Source: Siphonodentalium dalli (taxonomy: Eukaryota; Mollusca; Scaphopoda; Gadilida; Siphonodentaliidae). Taken from it: a stretch of DNA of 64,000 nt. This document shows positions 24,401-36,595 of the stretch, piece by piece. The notes below the pieces were generated by a model. That model saw nothing but the letters and a program-made list of their open reading frames with translations. It was not told where the DNA came from and did no database searches. The position numbers and the translations under genes were made by a program. The stretch is taken from positions 69,503,042-69,567,041 of the forward strand of contig CP136065.1 of assembly GCA_032622095.1 (NCBI GenBank), given 5' to 3'. Positions within the stretch are counted from its first letter, which is position 1; the number at the start of each line of letters is the position of its first letter.

Positions 24401-24600
24401 AACAGTTTTACATATATAGATAAGAGGATTCCTTGACCTTATTTCCTATTTTGATTGATATTTGAAAAAGGGGATCTTCAGGATTGCATGAGCTTGATCT
24501 GCTGTTTGACCGTGACCTATTATCATAGGTCAGTGTGGGCGTGGGAAACATATCAGCTGCTTATCAGATAAGGTTATCTTTTGACCCCCTAACCTAGATT
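21421..24600. other. AT-rich intergenic DNA, no gene seen
   Basis: No supported exon. It contains a cluster of CACGTG words (22118-22192) and five ctctttatt motifs between 22590 and 23430. Several AT-only stretches look like simple sequence. Confidence 0.5.
22118..22192. promoter_or_regulatory. Cluster of CACGTG (E-box) palindromes
   Basis: Four CACGTG sites occur within 75 bp, mostly in the context atcacgtgat. CACGTG is the canonical binding word of bHLH-zip factors. No adjacent gene start was recognised, so regulatory function is speculative; a degenerate palindromic element is equally possible. Confidence 0.3.
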
Positions 24601-25200
24601 TTTGATCCCCTTTTGACCGATATTTGAAAAATGTGGTCACCATACTTTACTATGGGGTTGTTGGGCGTTGGCTGTCTGTATTTTACACTACTACTGAAAT
24701 GGTCATCAGTTGTAAATTTTCTAACCTTAGTGGGGTGACAGGTTGGAAATTTCCAACACTTGGAAAGCTTGTGTCCTGCTGGTCCCTAACCCGTGGGCAG
24801 TCAAAAAACTGCTAGTTAATTTAAGAAAACAATAGTGTCATACATTTGGTCAACATCGTCATTGGAATTGTCATCAGTTGGAAATTTTCCAACCTAAGTG
24901 GGGGTGTCAGGTTTGAAATTTCCAACTCTAGGAAGGCTTGAGGCTAGTCTAGATGCTAGGATTTTGCGATTTTCATGTTCAGATTTCAACATTTTCGCAC
25001 ACCGGGCCGAACCACAAAACTGATAATTAGTTTAACAACACAATATTTTACTACATTTGGTCAAACGTGTGGACTGAAATGGTCATCAGTTGGATAATTT
25101 ACCAACCTGAGGAGGGGTATAAGTTTTAAATTTCCAACACTAGGAAAGCTTCAGTTGAGGCCAGTCGAAATCCCAGGATTTGCGATTTTCTTGTATAGTT
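24600..25200. repeat. Degenerate repeats related to 8000-8360
   Basis: About three diverged units share catcagttggaaatttt, actgctagttaattt and tttggtcaa words. They match, in inverted orientation, the 3' part of the duplicated unit (8000-8360 and 17820-18180). No gene was seen. The sequence from 25200 to 26690 is similarly geneless and holds a C-tract at about 25497-25518 and a G-tract near 25632. Confidence 0.5.
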
Positions 25201-26699
25201 TTCAAAACTTTCTCACACCGGGCCGAAGAACCATGGTCAGCCCGGTGTCTTGTTCGTAGCCGTATGCATTTGTCTGGAGTTAGACCACTAGATGTTAGGA
25301 TTTATGCTATTTTTCAGGTTAAAATATCTGAATGTTGTCATACCGGGAATATGGAACCATGGTTTATGAATATATAGGATATTAGGCATGAGTACTGAGG
25401 TGCAAGAGGGGTGCAAATGGAATTATGCAAAACTTGTGTGTGGTGTGATTCTGATTCAAGGGGGGTGCAGTTGGAATTTCATCAAGGTGGACACCCTCCC
25501 CCCCCCCCCCCCCCCCCCAACGGAGACACTCTGTATACCGCGAACTTTGTATGTGATTCGTTGGTAAATCGGTGGCCAGTCAGTGAGGCATGAAAAGACT
25601 CCATGATACAAGTTTGAAATGTTTTTTTGGGGTGGGGGGGGGACCCACCACCCCGGGAACGGACTTTTTTCTGTTCCGACCTCGGACACCCCTCCATCCG
25701 ACACAAGAGTATTTCCGGGCGCAAATGGAAATGTAATTTTTCACCTGCAGTCATAATAGAACAAAACTTTTATATTTCTTCATGATCTCCTTGATGTTTT
25801 ATAGACATTATTTTGCACATTTATAACGAACCAAGGCCGGACGCTTTGGGTCGTATATAGGCTATATCTTATTTTGTGACGTCACCAATTATTAAATAAT
25901 ACGACGCTCCAATTTTTGAATTTTTGGAGCGCGAATGTCGCACAGTAGATCGGTGGGCCTAAAGAATTATTGTCGTTATCGGCTGTCAAGAGTCCAACAC
26001 AAATCAGTCGATGTGCAACATTCTCCTATTTATATGAACGTCATAAAATCATTTATTTGTTTTTATTTATAAGGGAAAGTAGGTCCATAATGAATTTCTA
26101 ACCGGTCTACTCCTGCACTCTACTAGATCAAATCATCAATAAACTAAAATCACCACCACTCAACACGATCTACGTGTATCTCAAAGCTTTATTTTCCAAC
26201 TGATATACAGCAGTTGGTCAATACTGCATGGTTCTGTAGACACTATACCGTGCGAAAGGAAATAAGATAATATTTAATGTGGATTTGATTGACATCATAA
26301 GTCTGCATAATTACATGCATCTGATAATCCATATATATATCCTATTTTCTTGAATAGAATGAAAAGACATACTTATGAACAAAGCAGAAGATACATTCAA
26401 TTCCACGCGAATTCGGTCAATGGTGAAAGTTACACGATGACGTTGTTTGTCGACTATTGTTGAAATTGACATGACATGTTATCATTGAAATGAACATCCT
26501 CCCCCAGCACGCCAAGTAATATAGGCCTAATGGTTACTTTCAGTTCCATGCACTCTCGACAACATATATAACTATTTATAATTACCCCACCAAACATAAG
26601 CCTTATGCATGTGAATATTATTTGGTGGGAATATATAAAGTGATTTTGACAAGAATTGTTTTAAACGCTACATGCAGAAACCCCTATGTGATTGTTTAG

Positions 26700-26945
26700 C
26701 TTTGGTTCGTTAGGCCCGTTCCAAACGACGGATTTTTGTCGACTCGAATATAATACCAGACCCACAATTGTATTAAATGCGTCAAAAATGCGACGTTTGA
26801 AACAATTAGATCCGTGTCAGACGCACCACAGACGAATCTCCGTCCAATTCAGACGAATCTTCGTCGGTGATGCGTCTGAAATCCGTCTTGGTTTCAAACG
26901 ACGGACTTTTGTCGACTCGAATCTAATTCATGTGACGAGAAGAGC
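26700..26945. repeat. Short repeat element with ACGACGGA ends
   Basis: The block caaacgacgga followed by ttttgtcgactcgaat occurs at about 26720 and again at about 26897, with agacgaatct words between. It is compatible with a degenerate MITE. No gene was seen from 26945 to 27200. Confidence 0.4.
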
Positions 26946-27801
26946 CGAAAGTTGCCGAAAAACGAATGCAAATGATATGATAATGATATGATAATGGTAT
27001 AATAATTAGGGAGTTCCCCTTATCTGCGGAAATACCCACATGATGTCATTTGTCGCACGCTCTCTTTGTTATAAAGAAAGATATATCTATAAGAATTGCT
27101 TAGGTATAATATTGTGAAAATTTTAATTATTATGGTAGTTTGATTTCTCAACGAACATGGCATGTCACTGACTCACATCTCATAATGAATATAGTATCAA
27201 TGATTATATAATAATTAATATATACCGGTATAAGGGATATGGGTTGTAGCAACTGATTTATAATAATTCATATAGACCGATATTCCTTATTATTACCACT
27301 TTATAGGGCGTTCTCTAGGCCATTGGTAATGTTTTTTCGGGGCGTTCCAAATAGCGTATTGTTACCAAAACAGCGGGCCGCTGGCCGATAATGAGAAGCC
27401 TAGTTCAATATCGGCCCGCCGCCCGGAAACTATAGATCTCGTTTATTATCGCGAGAGTTACGTCCCTTCAACTTCCGATCTGGCGTGTTTATTTCAAGAA
27501 AATAATGGGAAGATGTATCCGATTTCCTCGACACTATAATTCACGCTATATGATTGAATTATTGTATCAAGCGTAAGTATGCATTGATAATTTTAGCTGT
27601 CAACCTCTCATTGGTTGTTACTCGTCTCCAATGCTGGTTTTTTCCCCTGTCCTATTTTCGAGACTCCGTCAGTCCGTGTCAGCTGACAAGTCAAATGATA
27701 TCAAATTTAAATGTTCTTGAAAATATTTCTCTCTTAATCTACTTCATTATTCCACTAAATCCTCAAATGGGTCAAATGTCAACAACTGTGGTAATAATAG
27801 T

Positions 27802-27976
27802 AATAACATGATTTCATCGGGCATTATGGTTTATTAACGGCCCTCTGGAATGATTAACAGCCCTCGGGCCTATTAGCGTCCCTCGACTTCGTCTCGGGTC
27901 GCTAATAGGCCCTTGGGCTGTTAATCATTCCAGCCGGGCCGTTAATAAACCATAACGCCCTCAAAAATCATGTTAT
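27802..27976. repeat. Long palindrome
   Basis: The left arm runs aataacatgattt through gtttattaacggcc, ggaatgattaacagccc and cgggcctattagcg. The right arm gives the inverted forms in the opposite order, ending aaaaatcatgttatt. The arms are about 80 bp with a short centre (tcgacttcgtctcg). It is GC-rich against AT-rich surroundings, which suggests a foldback element. Confidence 0.85.
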
Positions 27977-27984
27977 TGTTATAT

Positions 27985-28425
27985 TGTAAGGGATATGGGT
28001 GGTAGTCTCTGATGTATACTAATTAATATATGGCGGTATTACTTATTATAAGGGGTAAGGGTGGTACCACTGATTTATAATAATTCACATATACCGGCAT
28101 TACTTGTTATGATGGGTATATGGGTGGTAACCTCTTATTTATAATAATTCATATATTCCGGTATTACTTATTATAAGGGGCAGAGTGGTAGCCTATGATT
28201 TATAATAATTTATATATACCGGTATTGCTTATTATGATGGGTAGGGATAGTAGCCTATGATTTATAATAATGCATATATACCGGTATTCCTTATTATAAA
28301 GGATATAGGGTGGTAGCCTATGATTTATAATAATTAATATATTCCGGTATTCCTTATTATAAGGGGTAGGGGTGGTAGTCTCTGATTTATAATAATTATT
28401 GTATACCGGTATTTACATGCAAGGT
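27985..28425. repeat. 62-63 bp tandem array, about seven units
   Basis: Units contain gatttataataattcatata then ccggtatt and ttattataagg. The word ccggtatt (or a variant) recurs at 28031, 28094, 28157, 28219, 28281, 28344 and 28405. Two outlying diverged units lie at about 27200-27310. Confidence 0.85.
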
Positions 28426-28627
28426 ATCACATAGATGACAATTGGTTGCACGATATAACATTTATTTGTAGCGCCTATTATAGTATATTATATATCTGTA
28501 TGTACTATATATACATTCTCATATACATGAGCACATATATTCGCGCTGCAGTCGCGCATATATATATACATAATTTATACTGTATTTTAGTATATATATG
28601 TATAACATACCGGTGTAACAGTTTATC

Positions 28628-30470
28628 TCCCCCCCTGATCAACTTCCCCCCGGGGGGAAGTTGACCTAGGTTAACTTCCCCCCGCCCTGATCAACTTCCC
28701 CCCCACCTGAATTTTTTTTATCTTGGAATTTATTGACAAATTATTGGCATATTATTTTTCAGTATCACTATATTGCTGAGAAAAACTATCATTGGGTGGC
28801 AAGGAAGCATGTCTTTTCTTCCGGCAGAGACATTATTGTTCAGATTTTTTTTTTATTGAAAATCACCCAGTTTATCCCCCCCCCCCGCCTGAATTTTCCA
28901 TACCTTAACATCTATTGGCGAGTTAGTCTCGTTTTATCGTTCACTATCACTATGTGACTAAGAATAAAACTATCATAGGTGACAAGAAAGCATGATTTTC
29001 TGTAAAAGAGACAATAATTATAGTTCTGAGAATTTGCATTGAAATTTACCTAGTTTATCTCCCCCCCCCCCCCCCCCCCCGTCTGGATTTTTCATACCTT
29101 AACATCTATTGGCGAGATAGTCATTTTATCATTCACTATGACTATGTGACTATCATTGGTGGCAAGAAGCATGTCTTTTCTTCGGCAGAGACATTATTGT
29201 TCAGATTTTTTTTATTATTGAAAATCACCCAGTTTATCTTCCTGAATTTTCCATACCTTAACATCTATTGGCGAGATAGTCTCATTTTATCATTCACTAT
29301 GACTATGTGACTTAGAAAAAATTAAATGGGTAATTTAAAAAACGAACACATTCTGAAATGTAATGTCTGTGTCGAAAAGAAAAAAACATGATTCTAGTCA
29401 CCCAATGATAGCTTTTTCTAAGGCACATACACGTAGTTTAATAGTGATGGGGGTTGAAGATAAATAGGTAAATTTCAATAACAATGAAAATTCACCGAAC
29501 TATATGAATAGATGTTAAGGTATGGAAAATCCAGGCGGGTGGGGGATAAACTAGGGTAAATTCCAATGAAAATTCTCCGAACTATAATTATTGTCCTCTT
29601 TTACAGAAAAATCATGCTTCCTTGTCACCTATGATAGTTTTTCTTAGTCACATAGTGAGAGTGAACGATAAAACGAGACTAACTCGCCAATAGATGTTAA
29701 GGTATGGAAAATTCAGGCGGGGGGAGATAAACTGGGTGATTTTCAATAAAAAAAAATCTGAACAATAATGTCTCTGCCGAAGAAAAGACATGCTTCCTTG
29801 CCACCAATGATAGTTTTTCTAAGTCACATAGTCATAGTGAATGATAAAATGAGACTATCTCGCCAATAGATGTTAAGGTATGGAAATTCCAGGCGGGGGG
29901 GGGGGGGGGGAGATAAACTAGGTAAATTCCAATAAAAATTCTCCGAACTATAATTATTGTCTCTTTTACAGAAAAAATCATGCTTCCTTGTCACCTATGA
30001 TAGTTTTTCTTAGTCACATAGTGATAGTGAACGATAACATGAGACTAACTCGCCAATATGTTAAGGTATGGAAAATTCAGGCGGGGGGAGATAAACTGGG
30101 TGATTTTCAATAAAAAAAAATCTGAACAATAATGTCTCTGCCGAAGAAAAGACATGCTTCCTTGCCACCAATGATAGTTTTTCTAAGTCACATAGTCATA
30201 GTGAATGATAAAATGAGACTATCTCGCCAATAGATGTTAAGGTATGGAAAATCCAGGCGGGGGGGGGGAGGATAAACTAGGTAAATATCCAATGAAAATT
30301 CTCCGAACTATAATTATGGTCTCTTTTACAGAAAAATCATGCTTCCTTGTCACCTATGATAGTTTTTCTTAGTCACATAGTGATAGTGAACGATAACATG
30401 AGACTAACTCGCCAATAGATGTTAAGGTATGGAAAATTCAGGCGGGGGGGAGATAAACTGCACTGAAAAA
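28628..30470. repeat. C/G-tract satellite with orientation switch
   Basis: Monomers of about 160-195 bp share accttaacatctattggcga and a tctatgtgac-like block plus a tract of 6-18 C. From 28690 to about 29330 they run in one orientation. From about 29395 to 30470 the same monomers run inverted, so the tracts become G. In the inverted half two monomer types alternate (agacaataattatag type and cgaagaaaagacatg type), giving a dimeric higher-order repeat. Spacing of taaggtatgga words is about 176-187 bp. Confidence 0.88.
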
Positions 30471-30477
30471 AAAAACT

Positions 30478-30625
30478 TAGTCATAGCCTTAGTCAACCCG
30501 TAACTTAGTTATTTTTGACTAACGTAGCCAAAAGTAACTAAGTGTGACCTTAGTCACACCTTAGTTACTAAGGTTAATATTTTCTTGATTCAGTCATGCC
30601 GTCAAAACTCAATAGTATACTTATC
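30478..30625. repeat. TGACTAA/TTAGTCA-rich tract
   Basis: A short tract dense in ttagtca, ttagtta and tgactaa, like 19738-20040. Confidence 0.5.
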
Positions 30626-30769
30626 GGCGACATATTATATGCGGCAATGACTCCATACAATATGACTGAATCTTACTCTGCTGACATTTAATATGTATAT
30701 AATATCGCATCCATCCTGTGTTAATCGGGTCGGTACGTCTATGGACGAGTACGTAAATTTAACGCAAAT

Positions 30770-31090
30770 TATTGTCACGCAATACGATAGGGGAACGTTG
30801 TGTGCGTAACGTAACTATCGCAAGTATAACGTACTCTGAAAACTACTTATCGCCAAATTCATGCTTCAAAGCCTTCAAACATTTTAAACATGTCATCTTC
30901 AGCTTCTTTTATTTTATTTTTATGAAAATGAATAATAAATGGGGTGATAAAATATGTATACAACGGACCAATAGAATCAAATTGGCCATTTTGACGTGAA
31001 ACCCAGGACAGGCAACCCAGGTACAAAAATTGGTGAAATATGAGTACGAACGTAAAAGTGTTCCCCTATCGTATTGCGATAATCGCCAAC
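30770..31090. mobile_element. MITE candidate with CGCAATACGATAGGGG ends
   Basis: The left end cgcaatacgataggggaac and the right end gttcccctatcgtattgcg are perfect 19-bp inverted repeats about 300 bp apart. A related word (cccctatcgtatggcg) is at about 46946. No ORF inside encodes a transposase. Confidence 0.65.
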
Positions 31091-31619
31091 CATTATGGTT
31101 TGCTGACATTTTTAATTCGGAAAAATCACTAAAATCAGAGTGATTTAGACGTGATATTGCGTCGAAAGAACTAAAAGAGACGACATATTACATAAATAAC
31201 AACCATTGGCGTATTTGGAGAGCGGACTAAAACCAGGATAAAAGAGAAGTTAGGAAAATAATCTGCGAAACCGTTAATCGTGTATTGTTGAACTAATTTA
31301 TTATTCAGCTGCTTTCAACAAGTGGACAATTTGTCAATAATAGCTTGAATCTTTATTCTACATGTGAAAGAACGGCGCCTGAAATATGTGCTGCCAACAT
31401 TAGATTTGTGCCTGATGACTCCTTCAAGGTTACATGTACCGTACACAATACTGCACAGTAGTCAGTACATAACGTGCGGTGAACGTTTTTCGCTGTGGCA
31501 TTGTGGACGACTACCCCCAAGTTGAAGTTCATTCCGGCTTGGTTTGGTGATCGAGGACTGTTACCCTGTTCGATTGCGGGACAGTTGTTAAAGACGGTCT
31601 GATTTCGGTGAACTCCTTT

Positions 31620-31719
31620 NNNNNNNNNNNNNNNNNNNNNNNNNNNNNNNNNNNNNNNNNNNNNNNNNNNNNNNNNNNNNNNNNNNNNNNNNNNNNNNNN
31701 NNNNNNNNNNNNNNNNNNN
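31620..31719. other. Assembly gap (100 N)
   Basis: Exactly 100 N, the usual placeholder for a gap of unknown size. It interrupts the fifth BRAT1-like exon, so the following exon sequence may be missing. Confidence 1.
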
Positions 31720-31803
31720 TTCTGGGATGAGTTGATCTTGTTTCTTTCCATTAGCGATCTCACTGTCTTTAAGATGATCTTTGTTTGCTCTGCCGAACAA
31801 TTC
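31720..31803 (-). CDS. BRAT1: BRAT1-like exon 5 (partial, runs into gap)
   Basis: On the minus strand an AG acceptor (ctttatag) precedes 31803. Taking one base to complete the split Arg codon from exon 4, the frame reads NCSAEQTKIILKTVRSLMER and continues open to the gap. The phase fit, together with an alpha-helical HEAT-like pattern, supports it as the next exon. The plus-side edge is cut by the N run; sequence beyond the gap (31353-31619) is not clearly a continuation. Confidence 0.45.
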
Positions 31804-31972
31804 CTATAAAGTATAATAAGCTGCGTATACTGAGATATCGATATCGGAGGAATAACCAGGATTTTTGCAGGCCCAAATTTTCTTTTGGTAAAATGAATAT
31901 AATTTTCATCAAAATATCTAAGAAGTTACCAAATGCTATAAGGTTGGTTCTGAAATAATAGTAATTATAGTA

Positions 31973-32283
31973 AGCCCATCCCTGAGGATAAGCCCAGTCT
32001 ATGTTTTACTCCCAAAAAAAGACCACCCCCCATTTTTAGGACTTAGAAGGCGATATACATTTCTGTCAGGTTATATTTATTTACCAATAATAAAACACAA
32101 ATCAAAGTATTTTCATTAATAAAATATTATACATCATGACTCATATAAAAGATTACATTAAATTATCACATTCAATGAATGCAAACTGATATTTTTCTTG
32201 TGGGGGTCCTCAAAGATAAGCCCAGTCTCAATTTTTTGTGTAAAAAATTTCACCCCCCAGGCTTACTGATGGGTGTATACAGT
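31973..32283. mobile_element. MITE candidate (GTAAGCC ends)
   Basis: The ends tagtaagcccatc at the left and aggcttactgatgggtgtat at the right are imperfect inverted repeats. Inner words gataagcccagtct also recur. It lies in the BRAT1-like intron. The ends recall mariner-type MITEs, but the identification is weak. Confidence 0.35.
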
Positions 32284-33391
32284 AATTAGATATCACATAT
32301 CTGCCATGAGTGACCTCGGCTGATATCACTACAAACTTGGCTGATCACACCCACTAAACTTGCCTGATAACCCACCAAATTCGGCTGATATCAGTTGTGA
32401 CCTCATCAAGCAAAGCATAGTGTTTACAACCAACGTAACAGCCAGTGGGTGGATGCAATCACCATGATATAACGACAATTTCAAAGTTGACCTGAAGTAA
32501 TGGCAAGTAATGGCGAGTGTTTCATGCCATTTCGGACTGGTGTTTGCTGCGTAATTTTCAATGGAAATGGTGAATATACTTGGATATATAATGCATGGTC
32601 ACACACAAAGTTACAACTTGTCAAAATCTTATATCAGATGTAAATTTAATGATTTAGTTTATTAGTAATGGTATTACCATATAATCGATCTAATCAATAA
32701 TGAGCTTATTACTTGGTTAGTTGGATATCGGTTGAGATATATCAGCCCTCGGTAACTTCATATAATAATATGAATTTACCTCGGGCTGTACCTTCGGCCG
32801 ATATCAAGCTAACCAAGTAATATATGTAGGATATATGTTATTATTTTAGACTCGCAAGATGTTTTTTTCTTTTATACTCTAATTAGGGTATAAGTACATG
32901 AAAAGAGATGCTGCCATTACATTAGTATGGTGTGTCCCAGTCTGAGTAAACTCATACCTAAATATTCATTACAACATTGAATATTAGGTCTGACGGATAA
33001 CATCGCTATCTCATTTCCAAGTCCTCGGGATTCCGTAATCCGATTGATTGCGTAAATTATTTTCCGTCCAATGAAACCGCATGGGTTAATAAACAAGTGT
33101 TAGTGGGCGGAGACTCCCATAATGTCACCTCTAAATATAGTAACAGAGTCGGTATTTCTCCGATCGAAAGCGATGCTTGCAAATACAACAGAGACAGAAA
33201 AAATGGCTTCGAAATTATATATTCGGATTAATTTGAAGGATGTGCTTGACCTGATAGATAGGCCTGCGCATGGTACCAACTTGGCCTCCCATAAATATAA
33301 ATAGAACTCACTCATGTCCGTGTATTTGATTTACTTTATTGTAACATGGTTTGCAAATCAAATTATTTGTCGTAAAAAAGTCATCTGAAAG

Positions 33392-33607
33392 TTAAACACC
33401 GAGGAAATGACTTAATTTTATGCTTTTAAATAGTTCTAAAGCATCATTTTTGATGACGACCTTATTTTTTGCTCTCGGATGCAGCTTTCCGGTTGATGCA
33501 GCGAGTTCATCTCCCGAAAAAGAATAGTCGCACACACGACAAATATTATCTTCTGTAAGTTTATGTCGCGACGCGGGCCATATTGCGAAGCACAACAAAT
33601 AACACAT
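33392..33607 (-). CDS. Hypothetical Cys-containing ORF in intron
   Basis: A minus-strand frame begins at an ATG (33607) and ends at a TAA near 33392, about 71 residues. It contains CRVCDYSF (a single CxxC), a Lys-rich stretch and no second Cys pair, so it is not a complete zinc finger. It lies in the same orientation inside BRAT1-like intron 4. It could be a chance ORF or an exon of an unrecognised gene. No function is proposed. Confidence 0.2.
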   Translation of the reverse strand: MCYLLCFAIWPASRHKLTEDNICRVCDYSFSGDELAASTGKLHPRAKNKVVIKNDALELFKSIKLSHFLGV

Positions 33608-34019
33608 GGGGACACCTGTCAATCATCGATGTATTTTTTTAAATCCGTGACGTCATTTTGGGGAAGCTCTTCGCTGAATAGAAATGGTTTTGGCGACATT
33701 AGCTCCAGACTCTAGATTTCAAATATAGAGTCGACGTTCACACCCAGACTGGGTGTGTCCGACAATGCCCCAAAACAGTTTGAAATTATATTGGCTTTTG
33801 TAACATAACAATCAGATTTCAGGGATCAAAATAGATTAAATTAAACTGTTCAATATACGGACTTTATATGCCATAGAAAGACTTATTAACGTGACTATAT
33901 TCAGAAAATCGGGTCATGATTTTACTTGGTCAAAGATTGAGTATTCATTGAAGTCTATTCCTCGTATAGTTAAATGAAAGTGTCAATGACACGGTAGTTC
34001 ACAGTAAAAAATGTACCAA

Positions 34020-35262
34020 TCTATATATATAAAACCCGTCGTCTGTGTGTGTGTGTGTATCTGTGTATCTGTGTGTGTATAACTCGGTCACAGCTTTTGG
34101 CGCGTTTATAACTTTTCAACCATGTGTCCAATGGAGCCCAAATTTGGAACACAGATAATATCCTGCCGTAGAAGATGACTCACCAACTTTCATGCCGATT
34201 GGTCAGGGAGAACATGAGATCGAGCATGGTCCCCAAAACGCCAAATTTGCACTCAAGTAGACACTATTTCTTATGTTTGTCGAAATGACGTCATGATTGT
34301 GACGTCGTACACAAACCCACACTTGCGTTGCTATTGCATTGACAAAATTTCCATGTGCTCTACCAATTAAAAGCATTGTTGAAAATGGGTGCTATAAATT
34401 AATTGTCAGATCAGGTTGAGTGTGAATATAAGTAATGCATGTTGTTTTTGTCGTGGAAGTGCATGGGGTGTAGAGTCGAGACTCAAACGTTCTATACCAT
34501 CGCTGGAAATGGGTGCTAAATGGTCTTTTAATATGCCGCTTCCGTGTGAATATAAACTGTAATGGATTGTATCTTTGTTATGAAAGTTGTGCATTGAGTG
34601 TGGAATCGAAGGAGTACATAATTATACGGTTCCAAGACGGCAAATTTAAAAATTGGAGCAAAAATGGGCCGCAATGCAAGGGCCTGTGGCCCAAAACGCT
34701 GCTGAATAAAAGCTCCCAAAGGGAGCCTGTTCAAGATCATAATGCATGTGTGCAAAGCTAACAGGGAGGGGGGGGGGGGCTGCAGGCCAATCTGTCGCTG
34801 AATAAAGGCTCTGTTTTAGTTACTGTAATATATATAATAGTAATAAAGTAATATAAGTTGATTATGTTGCATTCCATATGTGCATGCATATGTGGATGGT
34901 GGTAGAAAATACAGGTTTTCAGTGCTTCCAAACTATAGGCTCATAGCGTACTGTAAAGGGGCCCGCAGACCCCTCCGCCGCTGAATAAATGCTCCCAAAT
35001 GGAGTCAGTTTCAGTTAGTAAATACAGTAATAAACTAATATGTTGATTGTGTTGCGTTCCAAATGTACATTAATATATGTGGGGTAGGTGGGGGTACAGA
35101 ATAAAGTTTAAGTTCAATAAAGTGTTCCCACGTGCCACCAGCGAAAGAGAAGCCTGACCAATCCAGTACTGATATAGAAATGATAATGTGCCCATGACTG
35201 CGGATACCAGAAAGTAACGAAGAACACTTATATACCCGTCATTTTGACGGGCAATCCCCTAG
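34020..35262 (+). mobile_element. Non-autonomous Helitron 1
   Basis: It starts TCTATATATATAAAACCCGT directly after an A. It ends with a hairpin (acccgtc, loop atttt, gacggg at 35234-35251), then caatccc and CTAG, followed by T. The 5' TC, a 3' stem-loop just before CTRR, insertion between A and T, and no target duplication are the defining Helitron features. Length is 1,243 bp with no Rep/helicase ORF. It contains a (GT)n tract near the 5' end and internal repeats with ctgaataaa(a/g)gctc near 34703, 34800 and 34980. Confidence 0.82.
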
Positions 35263-35592
35263 TTGTTATATCTCTCTTGAAAGTAACACTGAAAATCCTA
35301 AATGATTTTGAAAATCCGAAATGATTTTGAGTTTTTGTAACATTTATTGTTTGAATTTCCAACAACACGAAAATAAAAAATCTGACAAGTCGCCATCCAA
35401 GTCACAGGCTATAATTAGAATTAGTTATGATGTTACAATCTTGGATAGCGACTCATCAATCTCACACAGGTGCTTTAAATACTTGTCTATATTATTATTA
35501 AAGTAATGGTATGTGTCAGCATGGTATCAGCAGATTTTGATACAAACATTCTACAACTACATGTACATGTATGTGTGTGATGTAAACCTTAC

Positions 35593-35834
35593 CTCAGGGC
35601 ACTGTCAATATAATGTAGAATTTCAGTGTTAATTCTCTCTGAAGCAAATCCATATATCAACAGAAGCATCGAGAGAAACTTTGGCCTGACAAGCTCAGAT
35701 ATGATCGATCCAGAAAGAGAGGTACATGTATGTAGGCGATTCACAATCTGAAGACCTTGAGTGAGAAATTCTTCCACAGCGGGTCCCTTCATCCTCTCAC
35801 CACATTCAATATGATGGTCCACTGATTGCGTTAC
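35593..35834 (-). CDS. BRAT1: BRAT1-like exon 4
   Basis: Minus-strand exon of 242 nt between an AG acceptor (ttcaag) and donor GTAAGG. It is in phase 0 at its start and phase 2 at its end. It encodes VTQSVDHHIECGERM through LHYIDSAL, predicted helical. Compared from memory with vertebrate BRAT1, the order and spacing fit the region after the first HEAT-like repeats. BRAT1 is a scaffold linked to ATM/DNA-damage signalling and to the Integrator complex. Confidence 0.6.
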
Positions 35835-36437
35835 CTTGAAGTAGAGTTGTACGGAATTAGCAATTCAAATATCGCAATGTTTCAAAACTGTCACCGCAAT
35901 ATACTGAAGTATTGATTATAATTTATAAGAGTTTTGGTGTTAATTTACGGGTACATGTAAGTATCAAACAAGTGCATGATTGCATGCATTTCATTCTCAA
36001 CATGGGTTTCGACTTGGTAACAAATCATGTTCGCTGATCGCATGCATCTAATTACTTGAACCAATTTGTCTGTACCATGTAATGGCAATTTGCATTTTCA
36101 TGAGTAGATGCAGTTGGATTAACTCAACAAACTATTTTTAATGTTAAAAAATGTCAAGGCATTGAGCGATGATTAAGGACTAGTAATGATCAGAAATAAT
36201 TTGAGTTGCCAATAAAGCGGGAGAAATTTATTTTGGGCCGTGTAAGACGTATTGTGTTTTCACATTTACATGTAGGTGTTGACGATTCAAGATGGACAAA
36301 TTTAGGGAGAAGTGGCACATTTCAGGGAGAAGATATAATATCCTAAGTCACCATCTAGCTGGTCCCTCCTGACCCTGGAAACTATATAAAACGTATTTAC
36401 GAAGAGATAATCCATCTTTAATACCACAAAGCCCTAC

Positions 36438-36595
36438 CTTAAAGACAAACTCCTCAAGCCATTTTCTGTGCGCATCACAGATATTCTGAGACTGTACTCC
36501 TTCCCTAATTGTAACTTCGACTAACCCTCTTGCTTCTTTCGATAAATAGATATTCTCAGATTTACTCAAGGCAGCCAATGCCTCGCTGAAAAACT
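36438..36595 (-). CDS. BRAT1: BRAT1-like exon 3
   Basis: 158-nt minus-strand exon: acceptor ttttcag before 36595, donor GTAGGG after 36438. Two bases complete the codon split after exon 2, then the frame reads FFSEALAALSKSENIYLSKE and ends in phase 0 at VFK. The helical pattern NIYLSKEARGLVEV resembles a vertebrate BRAT1 segment containing LFVASAASQLLVHV. Intron 3 to exon 4 is short (about 600 bp). Confidence 0.6.

Noticed and set aside
25411-25754. Frames with poly-Pro or poly-Gly runs
   Set aside because: They are translations of a C-tract and a G-tract in low-complexity DNA.
31353-31619. Continuation of BRAT1-like exon beyond the gap
   Set aside because: The frame across 100 unknown bases is arbitrary, and the peptide beyond does not show the HEAT-like pattern.
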